From: Candidatus Krumholzibacteriia bacterium
Lineage (GTDB): Bacteria; Krumholzibacteriota; Krumholzibacteriia; WVZY01; JAKEHA01
Direction of reading: 5' to 3'
Assembly: GCA_029865265.1 (NCBI GenBank)
Contig: JAOUHG010000006.1
Span: 62,001 to 126,000, forward strand
Length of the DNA: 64,000 nt
Position 1 is the first letter of the stretch. Each line of letters starts with the position of its first letter. A program made the position numbers and the translations under genes. Below, in pieces: positions 18,015 through 26,934 of this stretch. The notes under the pieces were generated by a model. The model searched no databases. It saw only the letters and a program-made list of their open reading frames with translations, and had not been told where the DNA came from.

Positions 18015-18779
18015 TCATTTCTTGTCGGTCCACTCCACCAGTTCAAAAACCGTGACGTTCTGCTCGCAGCGCACGATGCGCCGGCCGGCGTCCACAAACA
18101 ACGTGGCCGGCCCCACGCGCTCCCGTTCCGCCTTTAACACCACCACCGGGGTTTTCTTCCCGAGAACATCCATGGTTTGCTCGCCCGCGACATAGATCTC
18201 CCCGCTCTCCACCACGTTGCGCTGCGGGTCCAGCCACTGAAAGCGCTGGTGGTCGGGGGAGGAGAGGTTGACCCAGAACAGGATTTCGTACCAGCCGTAG
18301 ACCGTGCCCAGTTCCACGATGGGAAGACCGGCGGGGACCACGATGCGGCGCGAATCGGTCCGGCCCCGGATGTCGCTGCTGACCACCACCACGTTGGAGA
18401 AGACTTCCGCCGTGTAAGCGATGCGCGTGGTGTCCGTGGCCTGCGCGATGGTCCGCTCGCTCTTGAAGGAACGCGGAAAGTAAGACTCCTCGTCCACCAC
18501 CAGGCGCACGACCGAGGACAGCGTCGCGCCACCCATGTTGGCCGTGGACACCACGTCGTAGATCACGGTGTTGTCGTCGTAGGTGCGGCGCTCGAAACGT
18601 TCCTGGCCTATTTCGCTGTCCTGCTGTATCAGGCGATAACCGCCATGAACGGTCGACAGCAGCCGCACCGGCTTCTTCTGGTGCATGGGCGACTCGGCCC
18701 TCGCGCCCGCCGCGCCCGCCGCGCACGCGGCGAGCAGGGCAACGACGACAAAAGCGCTACGACAGCCGGGTGCGAACAT
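18015..18779 (-). CDS. exported protein of unknown function
   Basis: A 254-residue exported protein. A signal peptide (residues about 1-30, ending ARAES) is followed by mostly beta-strand sequence with no family I recognise. YDVVSTANMGGATLSSVVRLVVDEESYFPRSF spans more than one strand and suggests a LolA-like or DUF-type lipid-binding barrel, but this is weak. The ATG at 18777-18779 lies within the end of the alaX gene (23-base overlap). It is followed within 20 bp by the HExxH lipoprotein gene, so the two envelope proteins are co-transcribed and may act together. Confidence 0.6.
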   Translation of the reverse strand: MFAPGCRSAFVVVALLAACAAGAAGARAESPMHQKKPVRLLSTVHGGYRLIQQDSEIGQERFERRTYDDNTVIYDVVSTANMGGATLSSVVRLVVDEESYFPRSFKSERTIAQATDTTRIAYTAEVFSNVVVVSSDIRGRTDSRRIVVPAGLPIVELGTVYGWYEILFWVNLSSPDHQRFQWLDPQRNVVESGEIYVAGEQTMDVLGKKTPVVVLKAERERVGPATLFVDAGRRIVRCEQNVTVFELVEWTDKK

Positions 18780-19950
18780 GGGCTTCCATCCTCTGCATGA
18801 GTTCTTGCAAACGCGAATCATCGGGGAGCTTCAACTGAACGAAACCACCCTTGCCACCCCCCGATCCACCCAGCTCCCGCGCGATATCGGCGGCGCCGGA
18901 GGCGAGGTCGATGGCAAGATCACGCGAGGCAACGCACAACACCGCGCCGTCATCGGCGCCCAGAATGGCCACCACCTTCGCCTCACCCTGCAGCACGGTG
19001 GCCAGCGCGCGCACGTAGGCCGGATCGGCATCGCGGTGCAGCAACACCCGCACGCCTCCCGCACGCGCGGCGCCATCCAGCAACCGCGCCATCTCGGCCC
19101 CGGCCAGGCGTTCGGTGAGGAATTTCGCGCGGCGGGCGCCGGCCTGCGCATCGTCCATGATGCGCTCGATCCGCGTGAGCACCTCCGCCGGTCCGGTGGT
19201 GAGGCGATTGGCCAGCGCCTGGACGATGGCGTGTTTCTCACGGTAGTCGTCGAGTGCGCGCAGGCCCACCTTGAAGTGGACGCGCTGCAGCCCCTTCACC
19301 TTCTCGCCCTTGAGCACCTTCACCAGTCCCAGTTCGCCGGTGTTGCGCACGTGTGTCCCGCAACACGGGATGAGATCGAAGTCGCGCACCGCAACGATGC
19401 GCGCCTCGCTCACGCCCTCGGGCACCTTGCGGCGCAGATCGAGGCGGTCCAGTTCGGCCAGCGGCATGGTGGTGATGTCCACGGGACGGTTTTCTTCGAT
19501 GACGTGGTTGGCGACGTCCTCCGCCTTGCGCACGGCGTCTTCATCGAAGCCGGTGCCCTCCAGGTCGATGGTGCACGTCTCTTCACCCATGTGAAACGAC
19601 ACCGTGTGCAGACCGGCCGCCTGGATGAAGGCGCGGGACAGAACGTGCTGACCGGTGTGTTGCTGCATGTGGTCGAAGCGCCGCCCCCAGTCGATGGCGC
19701 CCGCTATCCGTTGCCCGGCCCGCAGGGTGCCCTGCACGGTGTGGACGACGGCGTCGTCGCGCTCCTGCACGTTGGCCACCACCGCGTCCCCCAGCGTTCC
19801 GCCGTCGGGCAGCTGTCCACCCGATTCGGGATAGAACAGCGTGCGGTCCAGCACGACCTCGCTGGCGCCGTCCTCCAGCGGACGGGACGAAGCCACCGCC
19901 GCCTCGAACACCGTGTCGTAGGTCTGGTCGAGGTAGAGCTTCTGGGTCAT
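18757..19950 (-). CDS. alanyl-tRNA editing protein, AlaX-L type
   Basis: A 397-residue stand-alone trans-editing factor that deacylates mischarged Ser- or Gly-tRNA(Ala). The N-terminal part matches the AlaRS second additional domain (LFYPESGGQLPDGGTL), and the zinc-binding editing site has H94 and H98 in HMQQHTGQH and the distal CCGTHVRNTGELG. The C-terminal third is a DHHA1-type domain with the glycine-rich GGSGGGKGGF. Length matches AlaX-L (about 380-400). ATG at 19950, 38 bp after panD. The aminoacylation domain of AlaRS is absent, so this is not a truncated alaS. Confidence 0.92.
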   Translation of the reverse strand: MTQKLYLDQTYDTVFEAAVASSRPLEDGASEVVLDRTLFYPESGGQLPDGGTLGDAVVANVQERDDAVVHTVQGTLRAGQRIAGAIDWGRRFDHMQQHTGQHVLSRAFIQAAGLHTVSFHMGEETCTIDLEGTGFDEDAVRKAEDVANHVIEENRPVDITTMPLAELDRLDLRRKVPEGVSEARIVAVRDFDLIPCCGTHVRNTGELGLVKVLKGEKVKGLQRVHFKVGLRALDDYREKHAIVQALANRLTTGPAEVLTRIERIMDDAQAGARRAKFLTERLAGAEMARLLDGAARAGGVRVLLHRDADPAYVRALATVLQGEAKVVAILGADDGAVLCVASRDLAIDLASGAADIARELGGSGGGKGGFVQLKLPDDSRLQELMQRMEAHVRTRLS

Positions 19951-19988
19951 GGAAACGAAGCGGATCTGACAGGCGCCGGCAAAGGGCG

Positions 19989-20354
19989 CTACGCGACGAA
20001 GGAGCGCCGGATGACGCGGTTTTCCTCGTCGAGCAGGACGATCCGGGGTACGTGCGTGCGGGCCTCCGACTCGGAGACGCGCGCAAAGGAGAACACGATC
20101 ACGCGGTCCCCCGTCTGGCCCAGCCGGGCGGTGGCGCCGTTGAGTTCGATGCGCCCCGAACGGGCCGGCGCCGGGATGACATACGTCTCAAACCGGTCCC
20201 CGGTGTTCATATTGGCCACCAGCACCTTCTCCCAGCGGTGAAAGCCGACTTCTTCCATGAGGGCGGCGTCGATGACGATGCTGCCCTCATAGTTCATGTC
20301 GACACCGGTGACGGTTGCCTGGTGGATCTTCGATTTAAGGAGAAAAACGTCCAT
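19989..20354 (-). CDS. panD: aspartate 1-decarboxylase, pyruvoyl-type zymogen
   Basis: The 121-residue PanD makes beta-alanine for pantothenate and CoA. The autocleavage site G24-S25 in NYEGSI creates the pyruvoyl group. K9, R54 and Y58 occupy the same positions as in the characterised enterobacterial enzyme, and the substrate loop GDRFETYVI is present. The ATG at 20352-20354 has GGGAG 5 nt upstream; the longer open frame in front of it is non-coding. A candidate promoter lies at 20386-20414. No panB or panC is in the window. Confidence 0.95.
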   Translation of the reverse strand: MDVFLLKSKIHQATVTGVDMNYEGSIVIDAALMEEVGFHRWEKVLVANMNTGDRFETYVIPAPARSGRIELNGATARLGQTGDRVIVFSFARVSESEARTHVPRIVLLDEENRVIRRSFVA

Positions 20355-20385
20355 GAAAACTCCCGGGAAACAAGCCGCGTCCCGA

Positions 20386-20414
20386 ATCATAACCGCTCGG
20401 CGGCCCCGGCACAA
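20386..20414 (-). promoter_or_regulatory. candidate sigma-70-type promoter of panD
   Basis: On the minus strand, TATGAT (20391-20386, 5/6) lies 17 bp after TTGTGC (20414-20409, 3/6). The predicted start is near 20379, 25 nt before the panD ATG. It lies in the 67-bp gap after lnt, so panD-alaX and downstream genes may form their own transcription unit. Confidence 0.4.
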
Positions 20415-20421
20415 TAGGCAG

Positions 20422-22017
20422 TCAGGATGGGGTACGGACGCCGCGCCGGGCCAGAGCCCACGCCACGGCAAGCAGAAGCAGGCTCGCGACCACCAGGGGC
20501 GTGTCTCCCACGCGCTCATACACGGTGCGGCCGCCCAGCAATTTCACCTCGGCCAGCAGGACACCGCCCTGGTTGAGCGGCAGCAACTGCGTCACCTCGC
20601 CGGTGGGAGCCACCACCATCGACACGCCGCTGTTGGCGCTGCGCACCAGGTAGCGGCGGAACTCCACCGCGCGCGCGATGCTCATCTGCGCGTGCTGGAA
20701 GGGCCCCGGTGTGTCGCCGAACCAGCCGTCGTTGGTAACGTTGACCAGCAGCTGCGACCCATCCTCCACCCCCTGCCGGCACAGGTACGGGAACACCGAC
20801 TCGAAACAGATCAGGGGCGTGAAGCGGGCACCGTTTGCCACCAGCGGTGCGCGGCGCGGACCGGGCTGGAAGTTGGCCTGGCCGAAGTCCACCTTGCGCA
20901 GCGAACGAAAGCGCTGCGCCAGCGGCAGCGCTTCGCCGAACGGAAGCAGGTGGCGCTTGTCATACTTGAGGATCTCGCCGTCCGGCGCGAACACGCCGGA
21001 TGAGTTGTAGATGTTCAGGTCCTCACCCGGGCCGTCGTAGCGATGGTCGAGGAAACCGACGTAGACGGGAATGCCCAGCCACCGCGACAGGCCCACCAGG
21101 CGGCTCTTGTAACCGGGCGCGTTCTCTATGTACACCGGCGCGCACGTCTCCGGAAAGATGACGAGCTCCGCGCCCATGTCCCGCGCCTGGACGGCCTGCT
21201 CGTCAATTCGATTGAACGACGAGTCCTTGAACTCGGGCTTCCACTTGATCTCCAGGTCGATGTTGGGCTGCGCGATTCCCACCCGCATCGTCGCACCCGG
21301 CAGCGCATCCACCCGCCGCATGGCCGCGTCGCCGTACAGGAACATCCCCGCCGCGACGGCGCATGCCAGGACGCCGGCGGCCGCCTTGGCGCGCGGGCCG
21401 GGCGCCGTCACCAGCACCGCGATCAGCGCATTGACCAGAACGATTATGAACGAGAGTCCGTACACGCCCCACAACTCAGCGGACTGCAGCAGCTGCGGGT
21501 GATCCGAGAGGGTGTACCCCATGACGCCCCAGGGAAAGGCCAGTTCCCCGCGCGAACGAACCAGCTCCACCAGCGCCCACAGCGCGGGGGCGGCAACCAC
21601 GAAGGCCGGCCGGCGCCAGCGCGTGAGCGCGGAACACGCCAGGAAGAACAGCCCCGAGTAGCACGCCAGGTAGAGTGAGAGCAGAGCCAGCGCCGGCGTG
21701 AGCAGGAGCGGCATCATGAACTGGCGCGGGATGATCTTCGAGAGCAGCGGGATGGTGGCATCGGCGGCGGGACTCAACATCAGGATCCACCACATCATGG
21801 TGGCGAAGCACACGAACCCGGTCAGAAAGCCGGTGCGGAACGATTGCCGGCGCGTGGGGCGCACGCGGAGCACGGCCACGAACACGGGTGCCAGCGCCAG
21901 GAACGACACCGGCCCCAGCGAGGTCATGGGGAAGCACAGCGTGATCAGCAGGCCGGAGAGAATCGCGGGAACGATGAGGGGAAGCGGGGGCAGGACTCTG
22001 CCCGGGAGCCATTTCAT
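20422..22017 (-). CDS. lnt: apolipoprotein N-acyltransferase
   Basis: A 531-residue inner-membrane enzyme that adds the third acyl chain to the N-terminal cysteine of lipoproteins. About 6-8 N-terminal membrane helices, including the conserved WGVMGYTLSDHPQLLQSAELWGVYG, precede a nitrilase-fold domain. The catalytic triad is visible: E290 in VIFPETCAPVY, K354 in KYDKRHLLPFGE and C404 in PLICFESVFP. A C-terminal helix ends the protein. The ATG at 22015-22017 overlaps the TGA of the oxidoreductase gene (ATGA), so it is probably co-transcribed with that gene and with the sigma-54 activator upstream. It fits the many lipobox proteins in this window. Confidence 0.95.
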   Translation of the reverse strand: MKWLPGRVLPPLPLIVPAILSGLLITLCFPMTSLGPVSFLALAPVFVAVLRVRPTRRQSFRTGFLTGFVCFATMMWWILMLSPAADATIPLLSKIIPRQFMMPLLLTPALALLSLYLACYSGLFFLACSALTRWRRPAFVVAAPALWALVELVRSRGELAFPWGVMGYTLSDHPQLLQSAELWGVYGLSFIIVLVNALIAVLVTAPGPRAKAAAGVLACAVAAGMFLYGDAAMRRVDALPGATMRVGIAQPNIDLEIKWKPEFKDSSFNRIDEQAVQARDMGAELVIFPETCAPVYIENAPGYKSRLVGLSRWLGIPVYVGFLDHRYDGPGEDLNIYNSSGVFAPDGEILKYDKRHLLPFGEALPLAQRFRSLRKVDFGQANFQPGPRRAPLVANGARFTPLICFESVFPYLCRQGVEDGSQLLVNVTNDGWFGDTPGPFQHAQMSIARAVEFRRYLVRSANSGVSMVVAPTGEVTQLLPLNQGGVLLAEVKLLGGRTVYERVGDTPLVVASLLLLAVAWALARRGVRTPS

Positions 22018-23030
22018 CCGCCGAGCTCGACCTCTCTGCCGGTGCGCGCCGACTCGTACATGGCGTCGGCGATGCGCATGGTGTGCAACGCATCCCGCCC
22101 CGACGCCATGGGCGTCTTCTGTTTGCGCACGCACTGGATGAAGTGGTCGATCTCCGCCTGGTAGCTGTCCTTGAAGTAGTTCTTCTGTTTGCCGAGCGCG
22201 GGGGTCACGTTGACCAGCACGCCCTGGATGGACTTGTGCACCTGCAATGGGGTAAGAATGCCCGCACCCTTGCTGCCGTAGATCTGCATGTAGACCACGT
22301 CGCGCGGGTCGCGCAGGTTCCAGTTCACCTCCAGCATGAGACACGCACCGCCCGCAAAGCGCACCATGGCGCAGGCGGAGTCTTCCACCGTGTCCTTGCC
22401 CTTCTGTCCGAACACGCTGCAGGAAACACCGGTGGCCTTCTTGAGTCCGCTGATCCACATGGCCAGATCGAGGAGCGGGGTGCCCATGTCGAGCAACGCG
22501 CCGCCACCCGCCTTGCCCCTCTCGGTGAACCAGGCGCGGTCCTTCCAGTCCGTGGCGCGCCGCAGCCAGCCCGCCTTGACGATGTTTACGTCTCCGAGTT
22601 CCTTGCCGCTCACGAACTTCTGCAGCATCTCGGCGTCTTCGCGGAAGCGGTTGTTCAAGGCGGCCATGAGGATGCGATCGTGCTTCTCGGCGGCCAGCAC
22701 CATCTGCTCGGCTTCCTTGGCGTTGCGCGCCAGCGGTTTCTCGCACAGCACATCGCGACCGCTGCGCAGCGCCGCGATGGCCATGGGCGCGTGCAGGTAG
22801 TTTGGGGTGCAGATGTCGACCGCATCCACCTCGCACTTCTTGAGCATGTCGGAGATGTCGTCGAACCACTCCTTGAAGCCGAACTGCTCCTTGATGCGAC
22901 GGGCCTTCACGGGGTCGTAGTCGACCACCGCCACCAGCTCGACGTCGGGGTTGGCACGGTACGCCGGAATGTGGGCCACCTGGGCCACGTGACCGGCACC
23001 CACCACCGCAATACGCGTCTTGTCAGCCAT
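22014..23030 (-). CDS. Gfo/Idh/MocA family NAD(P)-dependent oxidoreductase
   Basis: A 338-residue cytosolic sugar-type dehydrogenase. The N-terminal Rossmann fold reads IAVVGAGHVAQVAHIPAY (residues about 6-23). The family EKP motif is in GRDVLCEKPLA with the conserved Lys. The C-terminal alpha/beta domain carries GGGALLDMGTPLLDLAMW, where the usual active-site GG.L.D.G.H.. pattern has Pro-Leu instead of His, so substrate handling may differ. ATG at 23030. It sits 32 bp after the sigma-54 activator gene and overlaps lnt. The substrate is unknown; nucleotide-sugar or inositol dehydrogenation are both possible. Confidence 0.85.
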   Translation of the reverse strand: MADKTRIAVVGAGHVAQVAHIPAYRANPDVELVAVVDYDPVKARRIKEQFGFKEWFDDISDMLKKCEVDAVDICTPNYLHAPMAIAALRSGRDVLCEKPLARNAKEAEQMVLAAEKHDRILMAALNNRFREDAEMLQKFVSGKELGDVNIVKAGWLRRATDWKDRAWFTERGKAGGGALLDMGTPLLDLAMWISGLKKATGVSCSVFGQKGKDTVEDSACAMVRFAGGACLMLEVNWNLRDPRDVVYMQIYGSKGAGILTPLQVHKSIQGVLVNVTPALGKQKNYFKDSYQAEIDHFIQCVRKQKTPMASGRDALHTMRIADAMYESARTGREVELGG

Positions 23031-23062
23031 GCCGGCATGGTAGCGCACCGGCCACCACCGTG

Positions 23063-24049
<987 letters not shown>

Positions 24050-24119
24050 GGTGCCATTCCGGATTGCAGTTCAGCGTGGCCGCGCCGGCCGGAGCGTGCC
24101 CGCGGCGGCAACTGACAGC

Positions 24120-24133
24120 GCAAGGCGGGTGCC
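24120..24133 (-). promoter_or_regulatory. sigma-54 (-24/-12) promoter of the activator-Gfo/Idh-lnt genes
   Basis: On the minus strand the sequence TGGCACCCGCCTTGCG matches TGGCAC-N5-TTGC exactly. GG is at 24133-24132 and GC at 24121-24120, with the invariant 10 bp between them. The expected start is near 24108, giving a leader of about 58 nt to the GTG at 24049. Confidence 0.7.
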
Positions 24134-24178
24134 ACCACGCGCCCGCGCGCACAACGTCAACCCCGAAGCGAAGTTCGA

Positions 24179-24204
24179 GTGCGGCCCGGGAGCTGTGGCC
24201 GCAC
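24179..24204. repeat. 8-bp inverted repeat upstream of the sigma-54 promoter
   Basis: GTGCGGCC (24179-24186) and GGCCGCAC (24197-24204) form a perfect inverted repeat with a 10-nt spacer. It lies about 46-70 bp upstream of the -24 element of the activator gene. It could be an enhancer site for that activator or simply an RNA hairpin; there is no T-run. Confidence 0.4.
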
Positions 24205-24299
24205 GCAGGGCGGGTTTGCACGCGGCGCGGGCGGTGGCCACGCCGCGGCGGTTAGCGCGCTGCACGCACGCAAGTTGGGCCGGATAGACGGGAGGTGAA

Positions 24300-24323
24300 G
24301 GCGTGTCGGCGGATCGACACGCC
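24300..24323 (-). terminator. hairpin after the 24.3-kb lipoprotein gene
   Basis: A 9-bp perfect inverted repeat, GGCGTGTCG (24300-24308) and CGACACGCC (24315-24323), begins 5 bp after the stop codon of the lipoprotein gene on the minus strand. No T-tract follows, so it is terminator-like at best. Confidence 0.4.
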
Positions 24324-24328
24324 GGATC

Positions 24329-24925
24329 CTACGGCGCGGGTGCTTCGTCGAGCACGCCGTAGCCGGTGGGTGTGAACGGCGTTGACTTCTTCGGGCGTCC
24401 GGGCGCGTCGGTGTCCGCACGTGCGCCCACGATCCAGATGCGCGCGCCTTCGTACTCGCGGATCGCGCCGGTGAGGTCACCGCGGATCCAGTAGCGCTTG
24501 CCGTCCTTGGCGACGAGCACACACTGGTTGTCTTCGAGGGCGAGGATCCCCACGATGGGAACCTCGCCGGTGGGCAGCGGCAGGAGCTGGTAGCCCGTGG
24601 CGTCGATGCGCGGCGAACCAGGCACGAGCGGCGCCAGCATGGTGCCGTCCAGGGTGACGCGCATTTCCAGCAGCCCGCGCAGCTCGGTCATGAGCGCGTC
24701 GTCCCGGCTGTCGATGGTGAGTACCGTCTCGTCGCCGGTCTCCAGCACCAGGCTCGCAAACGGCGTGCTGCCCCGCAGCGACAGGACCCCGTCCACACTC
24801 ACCCGCTGTCCCTCCTCGATGCCGCTGAAGTCACCGGCGACCTTCACCCGCCCGCCCCCGCAACCATCACAGGCCGCAACCACGAGCAGCGAGGCCAGCA
24901 CCACACCCGGAACGTGATTCTTCAA
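24329..24925 (-). CDS. small lipoprotein of unknown function
   Basis: A 198-residue predicted lipoprotein: h-region VPGVVLASLLVV with lipobox VAAC. The mature part is rich in beta strands and contains VSVDGVLSLRGSTPFASLVLETGDETVLTI, which spans several strands; no family is recognised. The start chosen is the TTG at 24923-24925, with GGAGG 9 nt upstream, giving a compact signal. A GTG at 24950-24952 would overlap the upstream stop (GTGA) but has no ribosome-binding site and adds nine basic residues. It is probably co-transcribed with the HExxH lipoprotein upstream. Confidence 0.65.
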   Translation of the reverse strand: MKNHVPGVVLASLLVVAACDGCGGGRVKVAGDFSGIEEGQRVSVDGVLSLRGSTPFASLVLETGDETVLTIDSRDDALMTELRGLLEMRVTLDGTMLAPLVPGSPRIDATGYQLLPLPTGEVPIVGILALEDNQCVLVAKDGKRYWIRGDLTGAIREYEGARIWIVGARADTDAPGRPKKSTPFTPTGYGVLDEAPAP

Positions 24926-24948
24926 AAGAGGTTTCCTCCGCGCAAGCG

Positions 24949-26745
24949 TCACTGAACTCGCACGATCACGTTGCGCAGGCGCGCATTGCCGATTTCATCC
25001 GTGAACGTGAAACGCGATTCTGTGTTGAGCGCACCCGTGAACATGTAGAAATCACCGGAACTCTTGCGGATGTCACCGGCCACCAGACCCCCGCCGGCGG
25101 CGCGCAGCGGTGTCACCAGTGTGCCGAAGTCCGCGAGATCGATGGACGTGTAATTGAAACGCGGGTCCGCGGTGACGCCGCGATCACTCAGATAGAGCGC
25201 GGCCAGGAACTCGGCCACGAGGTCATAGAAGTCCCGCCCGGTCACCTCCTGCACGCAGGCGCGTCCGGCGCAGCGGCTCTGCACGATCTCCTTGAGGATG
25301 TCGGTGCCGTAGCGATCGGCCATCAGGCGCAGGAACAGGTAGATCCCCCCGCGCTGCGAAAGCGGTGCGGTGTTGTGCTCCAGCGAGATAGCACCGGGGT
25401 TGCCCATGTAGATCGCGGTCCGCTTCTGGTTGTCGACATCGAGACTATTGAGGTCCTCGGCCATGTGCGCCATGCCCTCCTCCAGCCAGGTCGTCTGCGT
25501 GACGCCACCCTCGTTGAAGATACGGTGCGAGAAGCTGATCATGTGTTCGTGCTCATGCGCGGTGGTGGAGATGTTGGTATCCAGCGTGAATTGCACCGGG
25601 AACGTGTTCCCCCACTGTGCCGCGGGATCGGCGGCGAGCAGATAGAATATCTCGGCCTCGTTGCTGATACCCGAGGGTATGGCGGGCGGTGAGTACAGAT
25701 CCACCGACAGGAAAAATCCCGCAATGAAGCCCCCGGACCCGCCCGGTGTCAGCCGGTTGACCACCGGCGTGCTCAGGATGATCGCCTTGCCGTTGCCGTC
25801 GACATCGGAATAGCCCCCGAAGTACTGCACGTTGGTGGCTTCGATGCCGTTGTCGAACGCTTCACCGATGGTGCGGTAGTGGGATCCGTCGAAGTTGCCG
25901 GTGGCAAGGGTGTCCACGTCGGAATAGACGAGGCACCTGGCGCCGTCGTAGCGCAGTTCCGCGGTGACGCGCTGGAAGCTCGCCGGGTTGGTGACGCTGC
26001 CGGTGGTGGTCTTGAGCACATAGAATTGACGGGTCACCTGCGGCGCCTGTGGGGTCGCCGGCGCGGACCGGCGGGTGGGCCGCGGCGGCACACCCCGGCC
26101 GTCGACCAGCTCCCGTGTCTGCTCCCAGCGCCACGCCTCGAACGCCTCCTGCAGACCCACCCCCGTGGCCTCGGCGGCACGCAGCGCCGCCGCCGCCGTT
26201 TGCGTGGCCGCCACCGGGACCGCGGTCTCGCTGTCGATGGCATAGCCCACTTCTGACGTGTAGGGAAGACCCGCATTGGTGGCGTGCGGGACCACCAGGT
26301 AGCGCGTGGTCGCGGTGGGATTGGGCAACGCGAGCACGTTGTTCGCGCCCAGTCCCCCGAACACGAAGAAGTCACCGATGCCGCGGCGCACCTCCACCGA
26401 GGGACCGGCGGACGATCCGCCCGCGTGGGAAACCCTGACGGGTCCGGTGGTGGCATCCTGGTCGACGATAACCGAGAGCGACGTCGAGCTGCCGGCGAAC
26501 GGCTTGGACGTGCCCAGCGGATTGGTGAAGGTCACCGTGTTGGAACTCGCCGGCGACACGAAGTTGGATCCGGTGATCACCAGCGTGTCGCCGGGCGACA
26601 CGACGGTCTCGCTGACCCCGCCCACCGTGGGCGGCGCGGGCGGCGGCGGCCCGGTTGGATCGTCATCCTCGGAACAGCCGAAGGTGAGCACGGCACAGAG
26701 GGCGGTGACGGCGAGCAGTGCGGGAGGCAGGAATCGTCGGTTCAT
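24949..26745 (-). CDS. lipoprotein with IPT/TIG-like domain and HEHEH metallopeptidase-like domain
   Basis: A 598-residue predicted lipoprotein (signal MNRRFLPPALLAVTALCAVL, lipobox FGC). An Asp- and Pro-rich linker leads to an IPT/TIG-like Ig domain (VSPGDTLVITGSNFVSPA, residues about 48-130). The central region resembles M30-type (hyicolysin-like) peptidases, with the zinc motif HEHEHM in TTAHEHEHMISFSHRIF, a downstream WLEEGMAHMAED element supplying a third ligand, and NVQYFGGYSDVDGNGK preceding. ATG at 26745. It is divergent from the sigma-54 activator at 26935 across a 189-bp control region with a palindrome. Proteolysis is inferred. Confidence 0.75.
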   Translation of the reverse strand: MNRRFLPPALLAVTALCAVLTFGCSEDDDPTGPPPPAPPTVGGVSETVVSPGDTLVITGSNFVSPASSNTVTFTNPLGTSKPFAGSSTSLSVIVDQDATTGPVRVSHAGGSSAGPSVEVRRGIGDFFVFGGLGANNVLALPNPTATTRYLVVPHATNAGLPYTSEVGYAIDSETAVPVAATQTAAAALRAAEATGVGLQEAFEAWRWEQTRELVDGRGVPPRPTRRSAPATPQAPQVTRQFYVLKTTTGSVTNPASFQRVTAELRYDGARCLVYSDVDTLATGNFDGSHYRTIGEAFDNGIEATNVQYFGGYSDVDGNGKAIILSTPVVNRLTPGGSGGFIAGFFLSVDLYSPPAIPSGISNEAEIFYLLAADPAAQWGNTFPVQFTLDTNISTTAHEHEHMISFSHRIFNEGGVTQTTWLEEGMAHMAEDLNSLDVDNQKRTAIYMGNPGAISLEHNTAPLSQRGGIYLFLRLMADRYGTDILKEIVQSRCAGRACVQEVTGRDFYDLVAEFLAALYLSDRGVTADPRFNYTSIDLADFGTLVTPLRAAGGGLVAGDIRKSSGDFYMFTGALNTESRFTFTDEIGNARLRNVIVRVQ

Positions 26746-26776
26746 GTTCAGGCGCGTCTCCACTCGCGCGAGCGAA

Positions 26777-26793
26777 ACGGCACCAGGTGCCGT
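26777..26793. promoter_or_regulatory. 17-bp palindrome, candidate enhancer (UAS) for the sigma-54 promoter
   Basis: ACGGCACC-A-GGTGCCGT is a perfect 8-bp inverted repeat with a 1-bp centre. It lies about 80-95 bp upstream of the -24 element at 26871, the distance usual for enhancer-binding-protein sites. It is also within the upstream region of the divergent lipoprotein gene, so it could act on either. Confidence 0.5.
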
Positions 26794-26870
26794 CTTCTGT
26801 AATTCGGGGCCGATCCGGTCGTTCAACGTTAGCGCAAGGCCCGCGCGTCCGCAAGCCAGATTCGGCCCCG

Positions 26871-26885
26871 GGCACGCTCCTTGCA
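26871..26885 (+). promoter_or_regulatory. sigma-54 (-24/-12) promoter of the second activator operon
   Basis: GGCACGCTCCTTGCA matches GGCACG-N4-TTGCA. GG at 26871-26872 and GC at 26883-26884 are separated by exactly 10 bp. Only the first T of TGGCACG is replaced, by G at 26870. The expected start is near 26896, about 40 nt before the ATG at 26935. Confidence 0.75.
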
Positions 26886-26934
26886 CAAAATACCCTGTTC
26901 AGTCCATTTGTTCCCGATGGTGTCCGGTACGGCC

